Assembly: GCA_963971425.1 (NCBI GenBank)
Contig: OZ020521.1
Span: 5,597,519-5,661,518, forward strand
Direction: 5' to 3'
DNA: 64,000 bases
Origin: Bryoerythrophyllum caledonicum
Lineage: Eukaryota; Streptophyta; Bryopsida; Pottiales; Pottiaceae
A program made the position numbers and the translations under genes. Positions 44,200-56,400 of the stretch are shown here, in pieces (within the stretch, counting starts at the first letter, position 1; every line of letters starts with the position of its first letter). The notes beneath the pieces are model-generated. The model did not search any database. It worked only from the letters and a program-made list of their open reading frames with translations, and had not been told where the DNA came from.

Positions 44200-47100
44200 T
44201 CTAATTCTTTTGTCTTTTCTTATAAGTGACGGTTTATAAATAATAAAGACGCTCCATTTTCTATCCTACTTGCACTTGTTGATTCTCTCCTTGTAAAGTG
44301 CGAGACGCTTGACTTCTTGTGCAAATCACATGTTTTTCCTTGAGGGAGTGTTTGCGCATACTTGTGTTTGTGGATGTTTTTGCTTATTTGATGTTGATTG
44401 AAACTCCCAATCTGTTGAATTTAGCAATCTTCCTTTACACAACAGTTCGTGAAAATAACATCACATTTGGAATCAAAGACTTTTACAAATATCCAAGAAT
44501 ATAGTGCCACATTTATCAAACACAATGAATATTTATAAACATATGTCACACACTATGTAGTATTGTATATTCATGAACAATGATTTTAGTTAGATAAAAC
44601 ATTAATTAAAATATTTTCTTAAAAAACTTATGATTGTTTGTAGTTGTTGATTTCTTTCAACACATTTTGTGTTTTAATTTGTATAGATTTTGAAACATCT
44701 TTATACATAATCAATTAGGAAAAAGTTGAAAATCATTATATACATACATGCACATGTAGAAGATAAGAGGGAATATAAAACAAAATCTATATTTTAGCAT
44801 TCTTCAACATGAACTTATTACAATAATCAAATGGTACCATTTCAACCCTTCTTGTCTCATATTTCAGGATCCCAAACGTATTGCAAACCCGGTCAAGCAA
44901 TGGTTGTGCAAAAGTTATTTTTTCAATTTGATGTTATTTATGTAGATTTAGTGTAAATAGGTCATGTAAGCCAACTTGAACTTGTTTTGACATGATAATG
45001 TGAATCAAATAGATAGTTAATAGGGTTTAGGTAGCTAGGATTACAAGGGCCATAAGGATAAGTTTGAGATACAAAGAGGCATGAAGCTATAACTACATGG
45101 GACTATAAAGATGATGATAATGAAGAGAACAAACACTTTACACTAGGCACATAGCGAGCACATCATACACTGTTAGTCATAGTCTTAGAAGTGAATCTAT
45201 TTGATCATTGTCGCAAATAGTGTTGAATACATAACTTTATGATTGCTCAGTAATAGTTGTTGCATTGAAATGTTTAGGTGGATTACCTTAGAATGTCATC
45301 AATTCAACTAAACTGATCAATTTGATATGAATCACGAGATTGGAATGATTTGCTACGGTTTATGAACATTAATTTGATTGGCTCTATGCACAGACATCTA
45401 ATGGATTATATTTACCTCAATATAGTATATCAAATTGATGTCATTTGAGTCACAAAGAACAATAAGAGCAAACAGAGAGAAGGAAGGAGTTGATTGGATG
45501 ATGAGTTGAGTCAATGTGTAAAATCTAACAGAAGCCCACGTTTGTTAGGAATAACAACCGTGACTATCTACTGGATATTATTAAATTAATTGCAGAGGTG
45601 ACAATCCTGCAATAACAATGATGTGAATCAATATCTTCTAGATATTTTTGTGATTACCAACATAAGAGGAGATGTTAAGCACGCATATCAAGTTGAATAT
45701 ATAATGACATCATAGTCTCAATAAGAGTGTAGATGATTAAATAAATGATGATCTATTGGATATGTACCAGGCGAGTAATGTCAAATAGATGATTTATGAG
45801 ATAAGAGAATTACTGTAGAAACCAATGTTTACTTGAAGGTATCTTAATTGGTTTAGGTCTGATCAACCTTCATCCAATAGAAGATTGCACGCAGAGGTGA
45901 TAACTACATTTATTAAGAAACAAAATTGAAGTCATTGTAATAAATTGACTTGTGAAAGTACAAAAGCTGTAATTATGGCATGCTACTTGTGGGGATGATC
46001 TCAATTGGATATTGAGATAGATGTGATAGGAGTTACGTTGGAGTAAAGATTAATTGGCAATATTTCATGAGTTAAGTGATTGAACCCTAATTTCAATTGT
46101 GCATCTTAATTTGAACCAATTCATAACATAGAATTAAAGTTAACGAACATGCAATGGTTGTGATCATCAAGTTGATCATGGATACATCAAATGGACACTA
46201 AGGATACTATTAATTTGATTGGACTATAAGTATTACATTTTATTGAATTTCTTAAAGATAAATCCTTGGATTAATCTTATCAAAGATTTACATTTATTAT
46301 CCTCATGTGACCTTAAGCTACATGTAACACTAAACAAAAAAGACCCATTTCCAATCTTAAAACTTAGAATTGAGATTATTTGAGATGTCTTAGGTGATAG
46401 AGATTACCATACTATGGGTTGTTAGTGCAAAAATTTGATATCTTTCAATTGTCTTTTTTATTTGGATGATTTAAATTTTACCTTATTTTTTCTGGTTTTG
46501 GGTAGAAGTCCACTAAGGTTATTCACTTTTGGGCCAAAAAAAAACCTCTATAGTATACTTGATTTGGAGCTGAAATTGTTCTTGAATGTAAATCGTCCAT
46601 TGAAAAAATCTAAAGAAATCGTGGCCATCAAATTGTTACGTGAACAGAAGATATCTTGGGCAAGGTGCTAATTTTTTGGACTTTGTGCTGTCATAATACA
46701 TGTCATTCTATAGGTGGCCCAACCCTTTCCCGAGATGAGTATATTGCATACTACATAGGCTGAAAATGTACCAAAATACACTACATAGTATATATGTTGA
46801 ATCATGGCACTAAAATATAGGTTTTAAAGAAAATAATGGAAAGAAAGGTTTAAAACACCTTATCTATCAAGATAGATTTTTGTATGCTAGAGAAGTTGGG
46901 ATAAGAATTTTGAGCAAAAAACAACATGAATCTCTTATTCACCTTTGTGAAAAAATAACATGTTTTTCACCAATGAAAGTCAAATTAAGTTTCCGATCTA
47001 GAATTTTGAATCATAATGTATGAATACATTTTGGTATGGATGTGTGCCAAAATTTTCAAAGTATTTTACCTCGTCAAACTCTCTGTAGAAGTTTATTTGT

Positions 47101-48658
47101 CCAATTTGATATACCTGTGACAGGTACGTAGTAATGGAAGATATAATTCTACTAGCCAAACTGTAAGCCGGAATTTTAAATTTTTAGAATTCTTAGATTG
47201 TTATTGAAGTTACCAATCAAGTTCTATAAGAAGAATTCCAAAATCTAAACCACATTGGCACTAAAGAGCAAGAGAAGGTTTGTGACTTGTTCCTACACCT
47301 TTTGTGACAAGTTTTTCACACTAGCTTAGTCAACTTACACCCTTTTGTACTCAGTTTTTGTGAAAAAATATAGCTTCACCACATACAAAATTGTCACTCT
47401 TTACCAATCTATTCAATGTAAATATTTCTTCAAAAAAATATTTAAATAAGTTATAGGTGTTTAACATATCTAAATAATTGTAAACAAGAAGGGGTCCATA
47501 TACACAAAATGCATTTTTTTTGGTGATCTAAATTTCATATGGAATCTTAATCCAAATGGTGAACATAAAAGATTGTAATATTTTTTTAAGGTGGAAAAGA
47601 GAAAGAAAAAAGAGTGAATTCTCAAAATTTTATGTCTATTTTTGTGGAAGGGTCAAAGTATTTTTTGCATGGTGCCTAGAAACTTTGACTCCTCTTTGGT
47701 GTGGAATTCTTGCACTATATAGTCGGCCCTTTGTCAAAGTTATCTCTTTTAAGTGTTGAAATCTCATATTTGTTATGGAAATTATGTTCTCTAAAAGTTT
47801 ACACAAAGAAGTGTTTCATGTTAATTGTTATGAAATGTTTCACTCCCTACTTCTGAATTAGTTTCACTCTAATAAACATTAAAGTTGAAAAAATTGGAGA
47901 AATTATGGGGCAGTAAATAGAAGTACGGGCAATAAAATGTAGCACATGGCAATAAAACAAGTTGGGTGAAACACACTTTTAGCGGTGGATGACTGTTTTG
48001 AATGAAATATAACATAACATGTGAATATGTTGGATGAAAATTGGACAAGTGGATGAAAATATAAATGTTACATATTATTGAGATCAAGTTTTTTAAGTGT
48101 TACATATTAATACACTCTACTTGTTATGGTATTGTCTTTGCCGAACAAATAATACTTATAGAGGGCTGACTGTAGATTATCATTTTTTAAAATCTCAAAG
48201 TTACTTACATAAAAAATCTTAGATTTTATTATAGTAAATTTTGTAAACTGCTCAAACTGCTCAAATTGCTCGCCCTTCTATAAAAACTCCTTCAAATTGC
48301 ATAACTTTTTCATCAAATATTTTATAAAAATAACATTCACCCCCACAAAACTCTTAGAAGTGCCCATTTATGATAATGAAACTCAAAGAAGATTGTTGAA
48401 AATTGACATTAGAAGAACCTGATTTGATTCTAACAAAGCCCATTTTCAAACATTTGGTCATTTGGGGATTGAATTCTTTATAAATAAGAAAATGATATCT
48501 CTATGTACCACCCAAATACCATCCAAATATCAATTATATATTTGGAAAAAAACTTCTGAATGATATGCAAACTATCCTACGTAGTGGTCAATTTCATATA
48601 TAATTTATTCAAAATGGAGAACATCCAAAAAAATTGGAAATTTCGAGAGATTAGTTTA
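44200..48658. other. 4.5 kb of AT-rich gene-free DNA
   Basis: Only short chance ORFs occur. A stretch near 48285-48430 resembles 5240-5390. No transposon boundary or RNA gene could be defined. Confidence 0.5.
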
Positions 48659-48870
48659 GGTGATATCCACGTAACGTCTATGTAGATATCTATGTAATAT
48701 CAAGGTGATAACCATATAATATCAAGGTGATACTCGTGTAATATCAAAGTAATACCCATGTAATATCAAGGTGATACCCGTGTAATATCAAGGTGATACT
48801 CATGTAATGCCAAGGCACCACTTGTGTGATGCCTAAATGATATCCATGTAATGCACGTGTGATACCCATC
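48659..48870. repeat. 22-bp minisatellite, about nine units
   Basis: The unit GTAATATCAAGGTGATACCC plus AT/GT is repeated with variation. The last three units have diverged. Related words occur near 7110-7190. Confidence 0.85.
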
Positions 48871-48920
48871 GTGAGCGAACCACTACGATCTAGAAAAACA
48901 CTTAGTTCTGAGGTAGTGTC

Positions 48921-49292
48921 TAAGCATGCACACATGAGCACCATACGGTGCTATGAGGTACCAAATCCGGCTCCTACAAGGCCGGGTTTGGTGTCTTACA
49001 CCCATATCGGGTTGAGGTGGAAAACTAGTTTGGATACTAACCAAACCATTTGTTTATCCTTCTTGGACCTTACAAATTAAACCATATTTATAACTTATCC
49101 GTTCCGAGTGTGTTACCACATTGTTCTCATGTGTTCCCAATCTTCCCAAGTGCGTTCTCAAGTGGACACGGTCCTATCGAAGTGTTCCCAATGTGTAACT
49201 TTAAAATGTCAGAAAAACAAAATTTCACATCAGGTGGGGCCCACCATTTGACGTTGGGGTCGAGATGGGAGCTCCGTCTCGTTGCATGTGCA
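48921..49292. repeat. Dispersed ~370-bp duplication, copy 1
   Basis: It matches 54631-55034 in the same orientation, from CACACATGAGCACC through the GTTCTCATGTGTTCCC block to CTCCGTCT. It is non-coding and abuts the upstream region of SF3A1, so it may contribute to that promoter. Confidence 0.75.
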
Positions 49293-49822
49293 TTTGCTTT
49301 CCGAAAGTGACCACTTTGTTGAAAATCACTAATTTGTAGCATCGATGGCTCACCGACAACAACTGAATCATCCAACCTGAATGGATGATAAAAATCTCTC
49401 ATCCATCCGTCAAACTAGGGCTTCATCGACCTGGAAGCTCGTTCGTGCAAGACCGTGGTTTTGGTTTTGTGATGTTTTTGGTTGTGGTTTGTGCCGCAAC
49501 TGGCGCCCAGGATTGATCGTCGTCACCGCGCACCTGCAGTCCGAGGTCGATCGATTGAGGTAGAAACGCTTCCATACACCGTCTGCTCTTCTAGCTGACT
49601 CTCTTTTCGGCGCCACCTTCTGTTCTCCATTTTTTTTCTGGAGCTTTATACTCCAGTCTCTGTTGTGGTCTTTAATTTCACGCTTTGGTAATGTCGTGGT
49701 TTTGTTTGAGCTATGGTGGTTTTTTAGTGGAATGAGTGGTGTTGGGGGTTTGAATTTGAGTGGTTGTGGTTAGGGTTTGGGAATTACAGGAATTAGGGTG
49801 AGGGTTTGGGGGTTCTTCAGCG
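49293..49822 (+). promoter_or_regulatory. Promoter and 5' UTR region of SF3A1
   Basis: A possible 5' UTR intron runs from GAG|GTAGAAA (49558) to an ATTACAG acceptor near 49790. This is inference from splice words only. No clear TATA box. Confidence 0.4.
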
Positions 49823-52369
49823 ATGCCGGGGATTGGAGAGGTGCTGGCGCTGCCAGCGCCTCCGGAGGGGGGCCTGGGGGTGCTGCCGGAGTCGCAAGTA
49901 GTAGCTGCGCAGGATGCCGACATGAAGGACGCGGCAGTGGTGCCGCATAAGCCACCGCAGATGGTGGCGACGCAGACGAAGACGATAGGTATGATTCATC
50001 CGCCGCCTGACATTCGGAGTATTGTTGATAAGACGGCCCAGTTCGTGGCGAAGAACGGACCGGAATTCGAGAAAAGGATTCTGGCGAACGAGAAGAACAA
50101 TGTCAAGTTTAATTTCTTGAATGCCACGGATCCCTATCATGCGTATTACCAGCATCGAGTGAGCGAGTTCAAGGTGCAGCTCGCTGCGCCGGCGGGTGCA
50201 GCAGTAGCGGCGGCAGCGCCGGTGAAGACTGAGGAGGAAGTTCGAGTTGCGCAGGAGCAGGCTGATGCGACTGCTGCATTAGTGGCGGCCATTAGAGCCC
50301 CTGCTAAAGTTTTAGAGCCTCCGGAACAAGATGCGTACACTGTTCCTATTCCTGAGCTGGCGACTTCGTTCGATGTGGACATCATCAAGCTGACAGCACA
50401 GTATGTCGCGCGAAATGGGAAGAATTTTCTCACGGGGTTGACGAGTAGGGAGCATTCGAATCCGCAGTTTTATTTTTTGAAGCCCACGCACAGCATGTTT
50501 ACGTTCTTTACGGCGCTGGCTGATGCGTATTCCAAGGTCTTGGTCCCGCCCAAGGGGCTGGCGGAGAAGTTGAAAAAGGATGTGGGGAATAAGACAGGGA
50601 TTTTGGAGCGGTGCTTGCATAGGTTGGAGTGGGAGAGGTCACAAGCCAGAGCGCGACAGAAAGCGGAGGATGAGATCGAGCAAGAGAGGATGCAGATGGC
50701 TCTTATTGATTGGCATGACTTTGTAGTCGTGGAGACGATTGAATTTGCGGAGGAGGAAGACGATGAATTGCCACAGCCGATGACATTGGAAGAGGTGATC
50801 GCTAGGAGCAAGATACCTGCCGCCGATGAGGAAGAGGTGGAGACCACCGAAGCAGGCAGGGAGATGGAGATGGATATGGACGAAGAGGAGCTGCAATTAG
50901 TCGAAGAGGGCATGAAGACGACGACAATCCAAGAGGTGAAGACGGTGGTTATGGAGTCACAGGAGGACGACGAGGAAGAAGCTCCGATGAGGATAGTGAC
51001 GAACTGGAAGCGTCCTGAGGAGCGGTTGGCGGCAGAGAAGGACGCAACGAAGATGGTGTTATCTCCGATCACGGGCGAGCTGATACCTGTGAACGAGATG
51101 GCGGAGCACATGCGCATCTCGTTGATCGATCCCAAGTACAAGGAACAGAAGGAGAGGATGATGGCGAAGTTGCGGGAGACGACACTGGCTCCAGATGACG
51201 AAATTTCACGGAATATCGTGGGGCTGGCACGAACCCGGCCAGATATTTTCGGTACAACCGAAGAGGAGGTTTCCAACGCTGTGATGGCGGAGATCGAGGT
51301 GAAGAAAGACGAGCCGAAGCAAGTGATTTGGGACGGTCACACAGGTAGCATCGGTCGCACGGCCACTCAGGCCATGGCGCAAACAATGACGATCGAGGAG
51401 CAGATCGCTGCAATTCACAGAGAGAAGGGCAATATGACTGCAGATGGAAGACCTCTTCCGGGACCGGCTGCTCCCCCGGTTCCGAGGCTGGCTCCTACAC
51501 CTGCTCGCCCACCAATGCCTCCTCCGGGTCTGCAATTGAACATTCCTCGGCCAGCACATTTAGCAGGGCAAACTACTGGTGTGCCTCAAATAGCTCAACC
51601 CCCCTCCAGGCCAGCAGTGGTTCTCCCTGCTCCTCCCCCAAGGCCTACACCTGCCCCCCCTACTCTTCCCACGCCGGCTGTCATGCTTCCTCGGCCTGTC
51701 CCCACACCTCCTGTCATGATTCCGCCGATTGGAGCTCCACCCGGTCAGTATACATCGCTTCCCCCTCCCCCACCGAGACCGTATCTTCCTCCTCCGGTGT
51801 TGCCACCACCACCGCCTCAGATGGGCATGCCGCCGCCGCCTCCCCCCGAAGAATTTCCGCCACCGCCTCCCGAGGAACCCGAACCAAAGCGACAGCGACT
51901 GGACGAGATCGCGCTTTTGCCCGAGGACCAGTTCCTTGCTCAACATCCGGTACGTTCACACAATTGCAGCATCTATCTTTTCGTCCATATGTGTGTTTAT
52001 TCTCTTCAAACCATCATTTTGCCTTTTTTTCACTTGGCGAGTATGAAAAGCATAATTTGGATTAGTTTGTTCTTGTCTGACTTGTTTTTCTTGGAGCAGG
52101 GTGCGGTACGAATCAGTGTTTTGGTTCCAGTGGTCGAAGGCGAGGCTAATTTGCACGGCCAGACTTTGGAGTTTACGGTTCTCTCTTTGTCAGAGACGAT
52201 CAAGAGCCTGAAAGAAAGGATTGCAGGGGAAGTTCAACTGGCAGCGAACAAGCAGAAATTGAGCAGTCACGTAGGGTTTTTGAAGGATCACCTGTCTCTT
52301 GCACATTACAATATTGGTCCCGGAGATACCATAACACTGGGTCTCAAGGAGCGGGGTGGTAGAAGGTAA
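49823..52369 (+). CDS. SF3A1: Splicing factor 3A subunit 1 (U2 snRNP, SF3a120 / PRP21)
   Basis: SF3A1 is part of the SF3a complex that turns U2 snRNP into its mature form and helps it engage the branch site in the nucleus. Exons 49823-51949 and 52100-52369 join in phase 0 to 798 residues. The N-terminus (MPGIGEVLALPAPPEGG) resembles plant homologues. SURP1 spans about 61-119 (FVAKNGPEFEKRI, FLNATDPYHAYY) and SURP2 about 183-240 (YVARNGKNFLTGL, FYFLKPTHSMF). An acidic PRP21-like middle with a coiled segment follows, then a long Pro-rich region (about 550-690). A ubiquitin-like domain closes the protein (about 711-798), ending LSLAHYNIGPGDTITLGLKE then RGGRR. If the 150-bp intron is read through, the frame stays open and gives an 848-residue variant, so intron retention would not truncate the protein. 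Confidence 0.97.
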   Translation: MPGIGEVLALPAPPEGGLGVLPESQVVAAQDADMKDAAVVPHKPPQMVATQTKTIGMIHPPPDIRSIVDKTAQFVAKNGPEFEKRILANEKNNVKFNFLNATDPYHAYYQHRVSEFKVQLAAPAGAAVAAAAPVKTEEEVRVAQEQADATAALVAAIRAPAKVLEPPEQDAYTVPIPELATSFDVDIIKLTAQYVARNGKNFLTGLTSREHSNPQFYFLKPTHSMFTFFTALADAYSKVLVPPKGLAEKLKKDVGNKTGILERCLHRLEWERSQARARQKAEDEIEQERMQMALIDWHDFVVVETIEFAEEEDDELPQPMTLEEVIARSKIPAADEEEVETTEAGREMEMDMDEEELQLVEEGMKTTTIQEVKTVVMESQEDDEEEAPMRIVTNWKRPEERLAAEKDATKMVLSPITGELIPVNEMAEHMRISLIDPKYKEQKERMMAKLRETTLAPDDEISRNIVGLARTRPDIFGTTEEEVSNAVMAEIEVKKDEPKQVIWDGHTGSIGRTATQAMAQTMTIEEQIAAIHREKGNMTADGRPLPGPAAPPVPRLAPTPARPPMPPPGLQLNIPRPAHLAGQTTGVPQIAQPPSRPAVVLPAPPPRPTPAPPTLPTPAVMLPRPVPTPPVMIPPIGAPPGQYTSLPPPPPRPYLPPPVLPPPPPQMGMPPPPPPEEFPPPPPEEPEPKRQRLDEIALLPEDQFLAQHPVRSHNCSIYLFVHMCVYSLQTIILPFFHLASMKSIIWISLFLSDLFFLEQGAVRISVLVPVVEGEANLHGQTLEFTVLSLSETIKSLKERIAGEVQLAANKQKLSSHVGFLKDHLSLAHYNIGPGDTITLGLKERGGRR

Positions 52370-52684
52370 CTAGCAAGATGTATAGCAAGATGTTCTGCAG
52401 ATCATATGTCCAGGAATTACGTGGACTGCTCTCTGCTCTCTGTAGTTATTTACCCTTTAGTTAGTCACATGCATGCGGTGATCCTGCAGCTACGAAAGAC
52501 AACTTCCAAATGGTGGGGTGACATTACACATTTGTTTCCGGTCAATGACTACTCCCAAATCTCCGTTTCAATGTGTGCCCTGTCTGCGAATTTCTTGCAG
52601 TGTTAGGCTCTCAACATATCAGGGAAGGAGTGGGTTACACCCCGAATCACCAGAGTCTCACCAGAGTCTTAGCAGGTTTCCTTG

Positions 52685-52965
52685 GGCGCGGACAGGACGT
52701 CCCCCACGCTCGGACTTACCCGAGGTGGGCCCCGTCATAATTGCATGGGTTCATTTTTCTGGCCCTCCCATTTTAGGGGGGTCAGAGGCTTTTTTTGGCT
52801 TTTTTTTTAACAAAATTGGGGCCTACGGCCCCATACATAGTCTACGGGTCCCCCTTTTGCTAAATTTAGGCCCCCATTCAAAAATAAAATAGGGGCCAGA
52901 TTTTGGCCCCACCACCTCATCCCCCACCCGGTAAGTCCAAGCGTGGGGGATGTCCTGTCAAATCA
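52685..52965. mobile_element. Mutator-type MITE, copy 1
   Basis: The ends contain GACAGGACGTCCCCCACGCT on the left and its inverse AGCGTGGGGGATGTCCTGTC on the right. Flanks GTTTCCTTG and GTTTCCCTTG look like a 9-bp target duplication with one base gained. Length 281 bp, no ORF. A second copy lies at 54307. Confidence 0.8.
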
Positions 52966-54306
52966 GTTTCCCTTGACCAATGTTGCACCTCCCCATTTGT
53001 GAATCTCAAAGCATTCTTTGGCAATGCGCTCCATAGGGATTAGAGTCCGTTTGAGACGTTCTTTCAAACTAAGGTTAGATGACCTATCACCACCACAAAC
53101 CCCATAACCAACAATCTACACCCACCCACCCCATTTATGAAATTTTAGGAAGTCAGTTATGATTGGGTGTCAGTTTATGATTGGTTCAAAGCTCTCGGTT
53201 TATGGTCTCTTGTTGAAGTGGTCACTAGTACAACCTACTGTGGAAATAGAGAGTTTTCTATGTCGAGAATGGGTCACGGCTTACTATCCACTTTGAAAAT
53301 TTTGTAGCAATTTCAATAAGAAGAAATAAATGGTCACGACAATTGCAATATTCATGAAATCATATTTTGAATTCCCTAAAAAATTCTTACCATGTATACA
53401 AACACTATAAATAGGTCAGCAAACTTAAGTTGGTGGTTATAGATCATCCAACCTTATTGGCATGTTGTCCCCAAGGGCAATCCTTGGTATGTGGAGGACC
53501 ATTTATACACCTTTGCATTAAAGATTTGTTAACTAACATCTTTCACTTGGAGGTCATTTCAATATCTGAACCTTATCATGTTCAAATATGACAACATACG
53601 TGTAGAATACATGACCATTTTGCAACTTCTCAAACATGTACCATAGTAGGCCCATTAATGATCTGAATTTGAAATGCCATGTTTCATTACATCGGGCTCA
53701 AAACATATATATCCTTTTTGTAACTATTGAAAATATACGAATCCCTACACCTTGCAAATACACAGAAAACATCGTGTTGCAACCCAAATGTGGCTTCTCA
53801 GATGTGTAAAGGTTAATCCTTAAAAAGGAAGTGAGGACCATATATACGGTCACGTATTTTACTCTTAACATACAAAAAATATATTAAAATTCAACAAGAT
53901 ACACCTTTGGGTTGAAGATTCTTCAATTAACATCTTTCATTTGGAGGGTTGTTTCAATATTTGAACCTTATTATGCTCAAATATGACACCATACACGTAT
54001 AATACATGACCATGTTACAAATTCTCAAACATATACAGATATTTAAATTTTCAGCACTTATTTAATTATATAAAAAGTTAATAGTTTCTCTACAAAAAGT
54101 AAACAATTTTTTAATTTTTTTAAAACCTAAAATAAAAAGAACTTAAAGTAAAATCCAAATTTTAATCAGTGTTGGGGGATTAATCATTAGCCGGGTATCT
54201 CAAGTAATCAGTATTTGGGGGGGGATAAAATTGTGGGGATAAATCGTGGAGGGGTGATAACTACATGCGGGGAAGTGATCATGAGCAACGCCTCGTGGAC
54301 TCCAAC
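52966..54306. other. Intergenic DNA with an internal ~105-bp direct repeat
   Basis: About 53539-53640 recurs at 53931-54037 (CATCTTTCAYTTGGAGG, TTCAAATATGACA-type blocks and AATACATGACCATKTT). No gene is visible. Confidence 0.6.
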
Positions 54307-54583
54307 CGATTTGACAGGACATCCCCACTCTCAGACTTACTGGGTGGGGGACGAGGTGGTGGGGCCAAAACTTGGCCCCTATTTTGTTTTTGAATGACGC
54401 CCTTAATTTAGCCAAAGGGGGACTTGTACTAAACTGGGGCCATAGGTCCCAATTTTGTTAAAAAAAAGCCAAAAAAAGCCTCTGACCCCCCCAAATTGGG
54501 AGGACCAGAAAAATGAGCGCATGCAATTAAGACGGGGGCCCACCTCGGATAAGTCCGAGCGTGGGGGATGTCCTGTCCGCGCC
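54307..54583. mobile_element. Mutator-type MITE, copy 2, with perfect 9-bp target duplication
   Basis: It is bounded by GACTCCAAC on both sides (54298-54306 and 54584-54592). The ends TTTGACAGGACATCC and GGATGTCCTGTCCGC are inverted. Length 277 bp. A 9-bp duplication is the signature of Mutator-like transposons. The interior is pyrimidine- and G-rich, like copy 1. Confidence 0.9.
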
Positions 54584-54630
54584 GACTCCAACTGCCTGGC
54601 ACAGACTCCGACTCCTACAGCGCCTTCCAT

Positions 54631-55034
54631 TAAGCATACACACATGAGCACCGTATGGTGCTATGAGGTATCAAGTCCAGCTTTTCCGGAGTTCTTACTA
54701 CTACTATCAAATCTAGCTCCTACGGAGCCAGATTTGGTGTCTCTCACCCATAGTAGGTAGAGGTGGAAAACTGATTTGGTTACAAATCAAACCATTTCTT
54801 TATCATTTCTTTATCCTAAACCATATTTGTAACTCATCCGTTCCAAGCGCGTTCCCACATTGTTCTCATGTGTTCCCCAATCTTCCTAAGTGCATTTCCA
54901 AGCATGTTCCCAAGTGGGCACGGTTGTTCCCTAGTGTTCCCAATGTGTAACTTTAAAATATCAAAAAACAAAATTTCACGTCATCATCTGATGTTCGGGT
55001 CCGGATGGGACCTCCGTCTTGTCGCATGTGTGTT
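54631..55034. repeat. Dispersed ~400-bp duplication, copy 2
   Basis: Partner of 48921-49292 in the same orientation. Non-coding. Confidence 0.75.
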
Positions 55035-55770
55035 TTCTTATTGCCAACCTCCGCTCTCCACCTTCCATTCGGCCCTCTTCTTCACCTCCTACTCCCGCCT
55101 TCCAAACCTCAATTTTTCCTCTCCAACCAGAGCTCCATCCTCCTTTCACCTCCTTGCTCCTCAATTGTGAGGTGGCACCACCGTACGGCCATAGGATGCC
55201 CATCTATACTTTATGGTAGAGGGATATGGAGTTTCAAATATGAAGTACCCCACTCTCATTGCAGACATGAACCAAAATGAAATGACAACCAATCAAAAGT
55301 CATTGTGCAAATAGTGGAAGACAAAGAACTGTATCTTTAGTATCTTTGGTGTCCATATATATTTTTAGTGTGCCCTCTCACGACTTATCATGGATGCAAT
55401 GAGAAAGCACTACAACAAATATTTGGTGAGTTGCCATGGGGATGTTCTTAAAGGAAACATTTATGATCTTGCCTTCAAAATTATAATATGTATGGATAGC
55501 TTTATATTTTGACTTAATACAAGACCTTTGACACAATATCCCCCACGCTGGGACCTTTATTGCCCATCCATCATGAAGATGAAGACTACATTTCATTTGC
55601 ATCTAAAAAAATCTTTGGTTTTGCAATACCAGGTACACAAATATGTGTTACGGATGAATTTTTGTTGGAGACATGGCTTCAATTTTTGCAGCTACATTAC
55701 CCATGAGGAAAACGCTACTGCAAAATCCAAAGCCCCGCTCCCCAAAAAAAATCATCCGTGAGAAAAACAA
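55035..55770. other. Intergenic DNA, nothing recognised
   Basis: A pyrimidine-rich stretch (55050-55170) is followed by AT-rich DNA. No gene is supported. Confidence 0.5.
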
Positions 55771-55855
55771 GAAGAAGAAGATCGCCAGTTCCCGAAGGGG
55801 ACCGGCGTGAATAAAGTGTATGTTTGTTCCACTACTAAGACCATGCCCACCGGGG
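55771..55855 (-). repeat. SINE-like repeat, copy 4
   Basis: On the minus strand: GGGCATGGTCTTAGTAGTGG, ACTTTATTCACGCCGG and an (AAG)n/(TTC)n tail. It sits directly at the 3' end of LINE copy 1. Confidence 0.55.
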
Positions 55856-55862
55856 TATCTTC

Positions 55863-56400
55863 TTTGGAAGGCCAATCTTCTTTTTGAAAGTAGTATGGGG
55901 TGGCATGGGCATGTTCGTGTGGGTCTTTAGCATTTTTGTGTGTTTTTTCTCGGCCTTCTTTTGCTAATTTGTCTGCTTGTTCGTTGCCATCAATGTTGGC
56001 ATGGGCTCTCACTTTGTGGAGGGTTGTGATTTGTGTACGGTTTTGTAACATTTGGACCATTGATGTTAATATGGTTTGGTTAGGGTGGCTATTGTGAAGA
56101 GTAGGGTGTGTTATTTGAGTGTTTAGTAGGTAGAGTGCATTTATACAATCGGTGAATATATGTGCGGGTTCATTGTTGTATTTTGTTGGGATGATTTGTA
56201 GTGTTTTGTGGATGGCCATGAGTTCTGCTCTGAGGATATTTTGTAGTCGATGGAGTCTTTTGGCTAGTTTAATTTCCTTGGTAGAATTATATATGCCATA
56301 GCCAGCTTTTTCTCTACGCCAAGATCCCGGGCTAATTTGTTCTGGTGGTTTAAAGGAGCCATCGGTGTAGTAACTGTATGCGGGGTTAAATTTTGGTGTG
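55863..56400 (-). pseudogene. LINE RNase H domain
   Basis: The frame runs open from YYTDGSFKPPEQ (about 56375) to the KEDWPS stretch. All RNase H acidic positions are visible: Asp in YTDG, Glu in RAELMAIHK, Asp in FTDC and Asp in VRAHANIDGNEQADKLA. It therefore still looks catalytically complete, but a TGA at 56441 and the F1 insertion separate it from the RT. Confidence 0.8.

Noticed and set aside
48744-48944. Minus-strand ORF with repeated HGYHLDIT words
   Set aside because: It is a by-product of the 22-bp minisatellite.
50470-51276. 268-codon minus-strand frame rich in Ser
   Set aside because: It is antisense to SF3A1 and its composition follows from the GAG/GAA codons of the acidic region.
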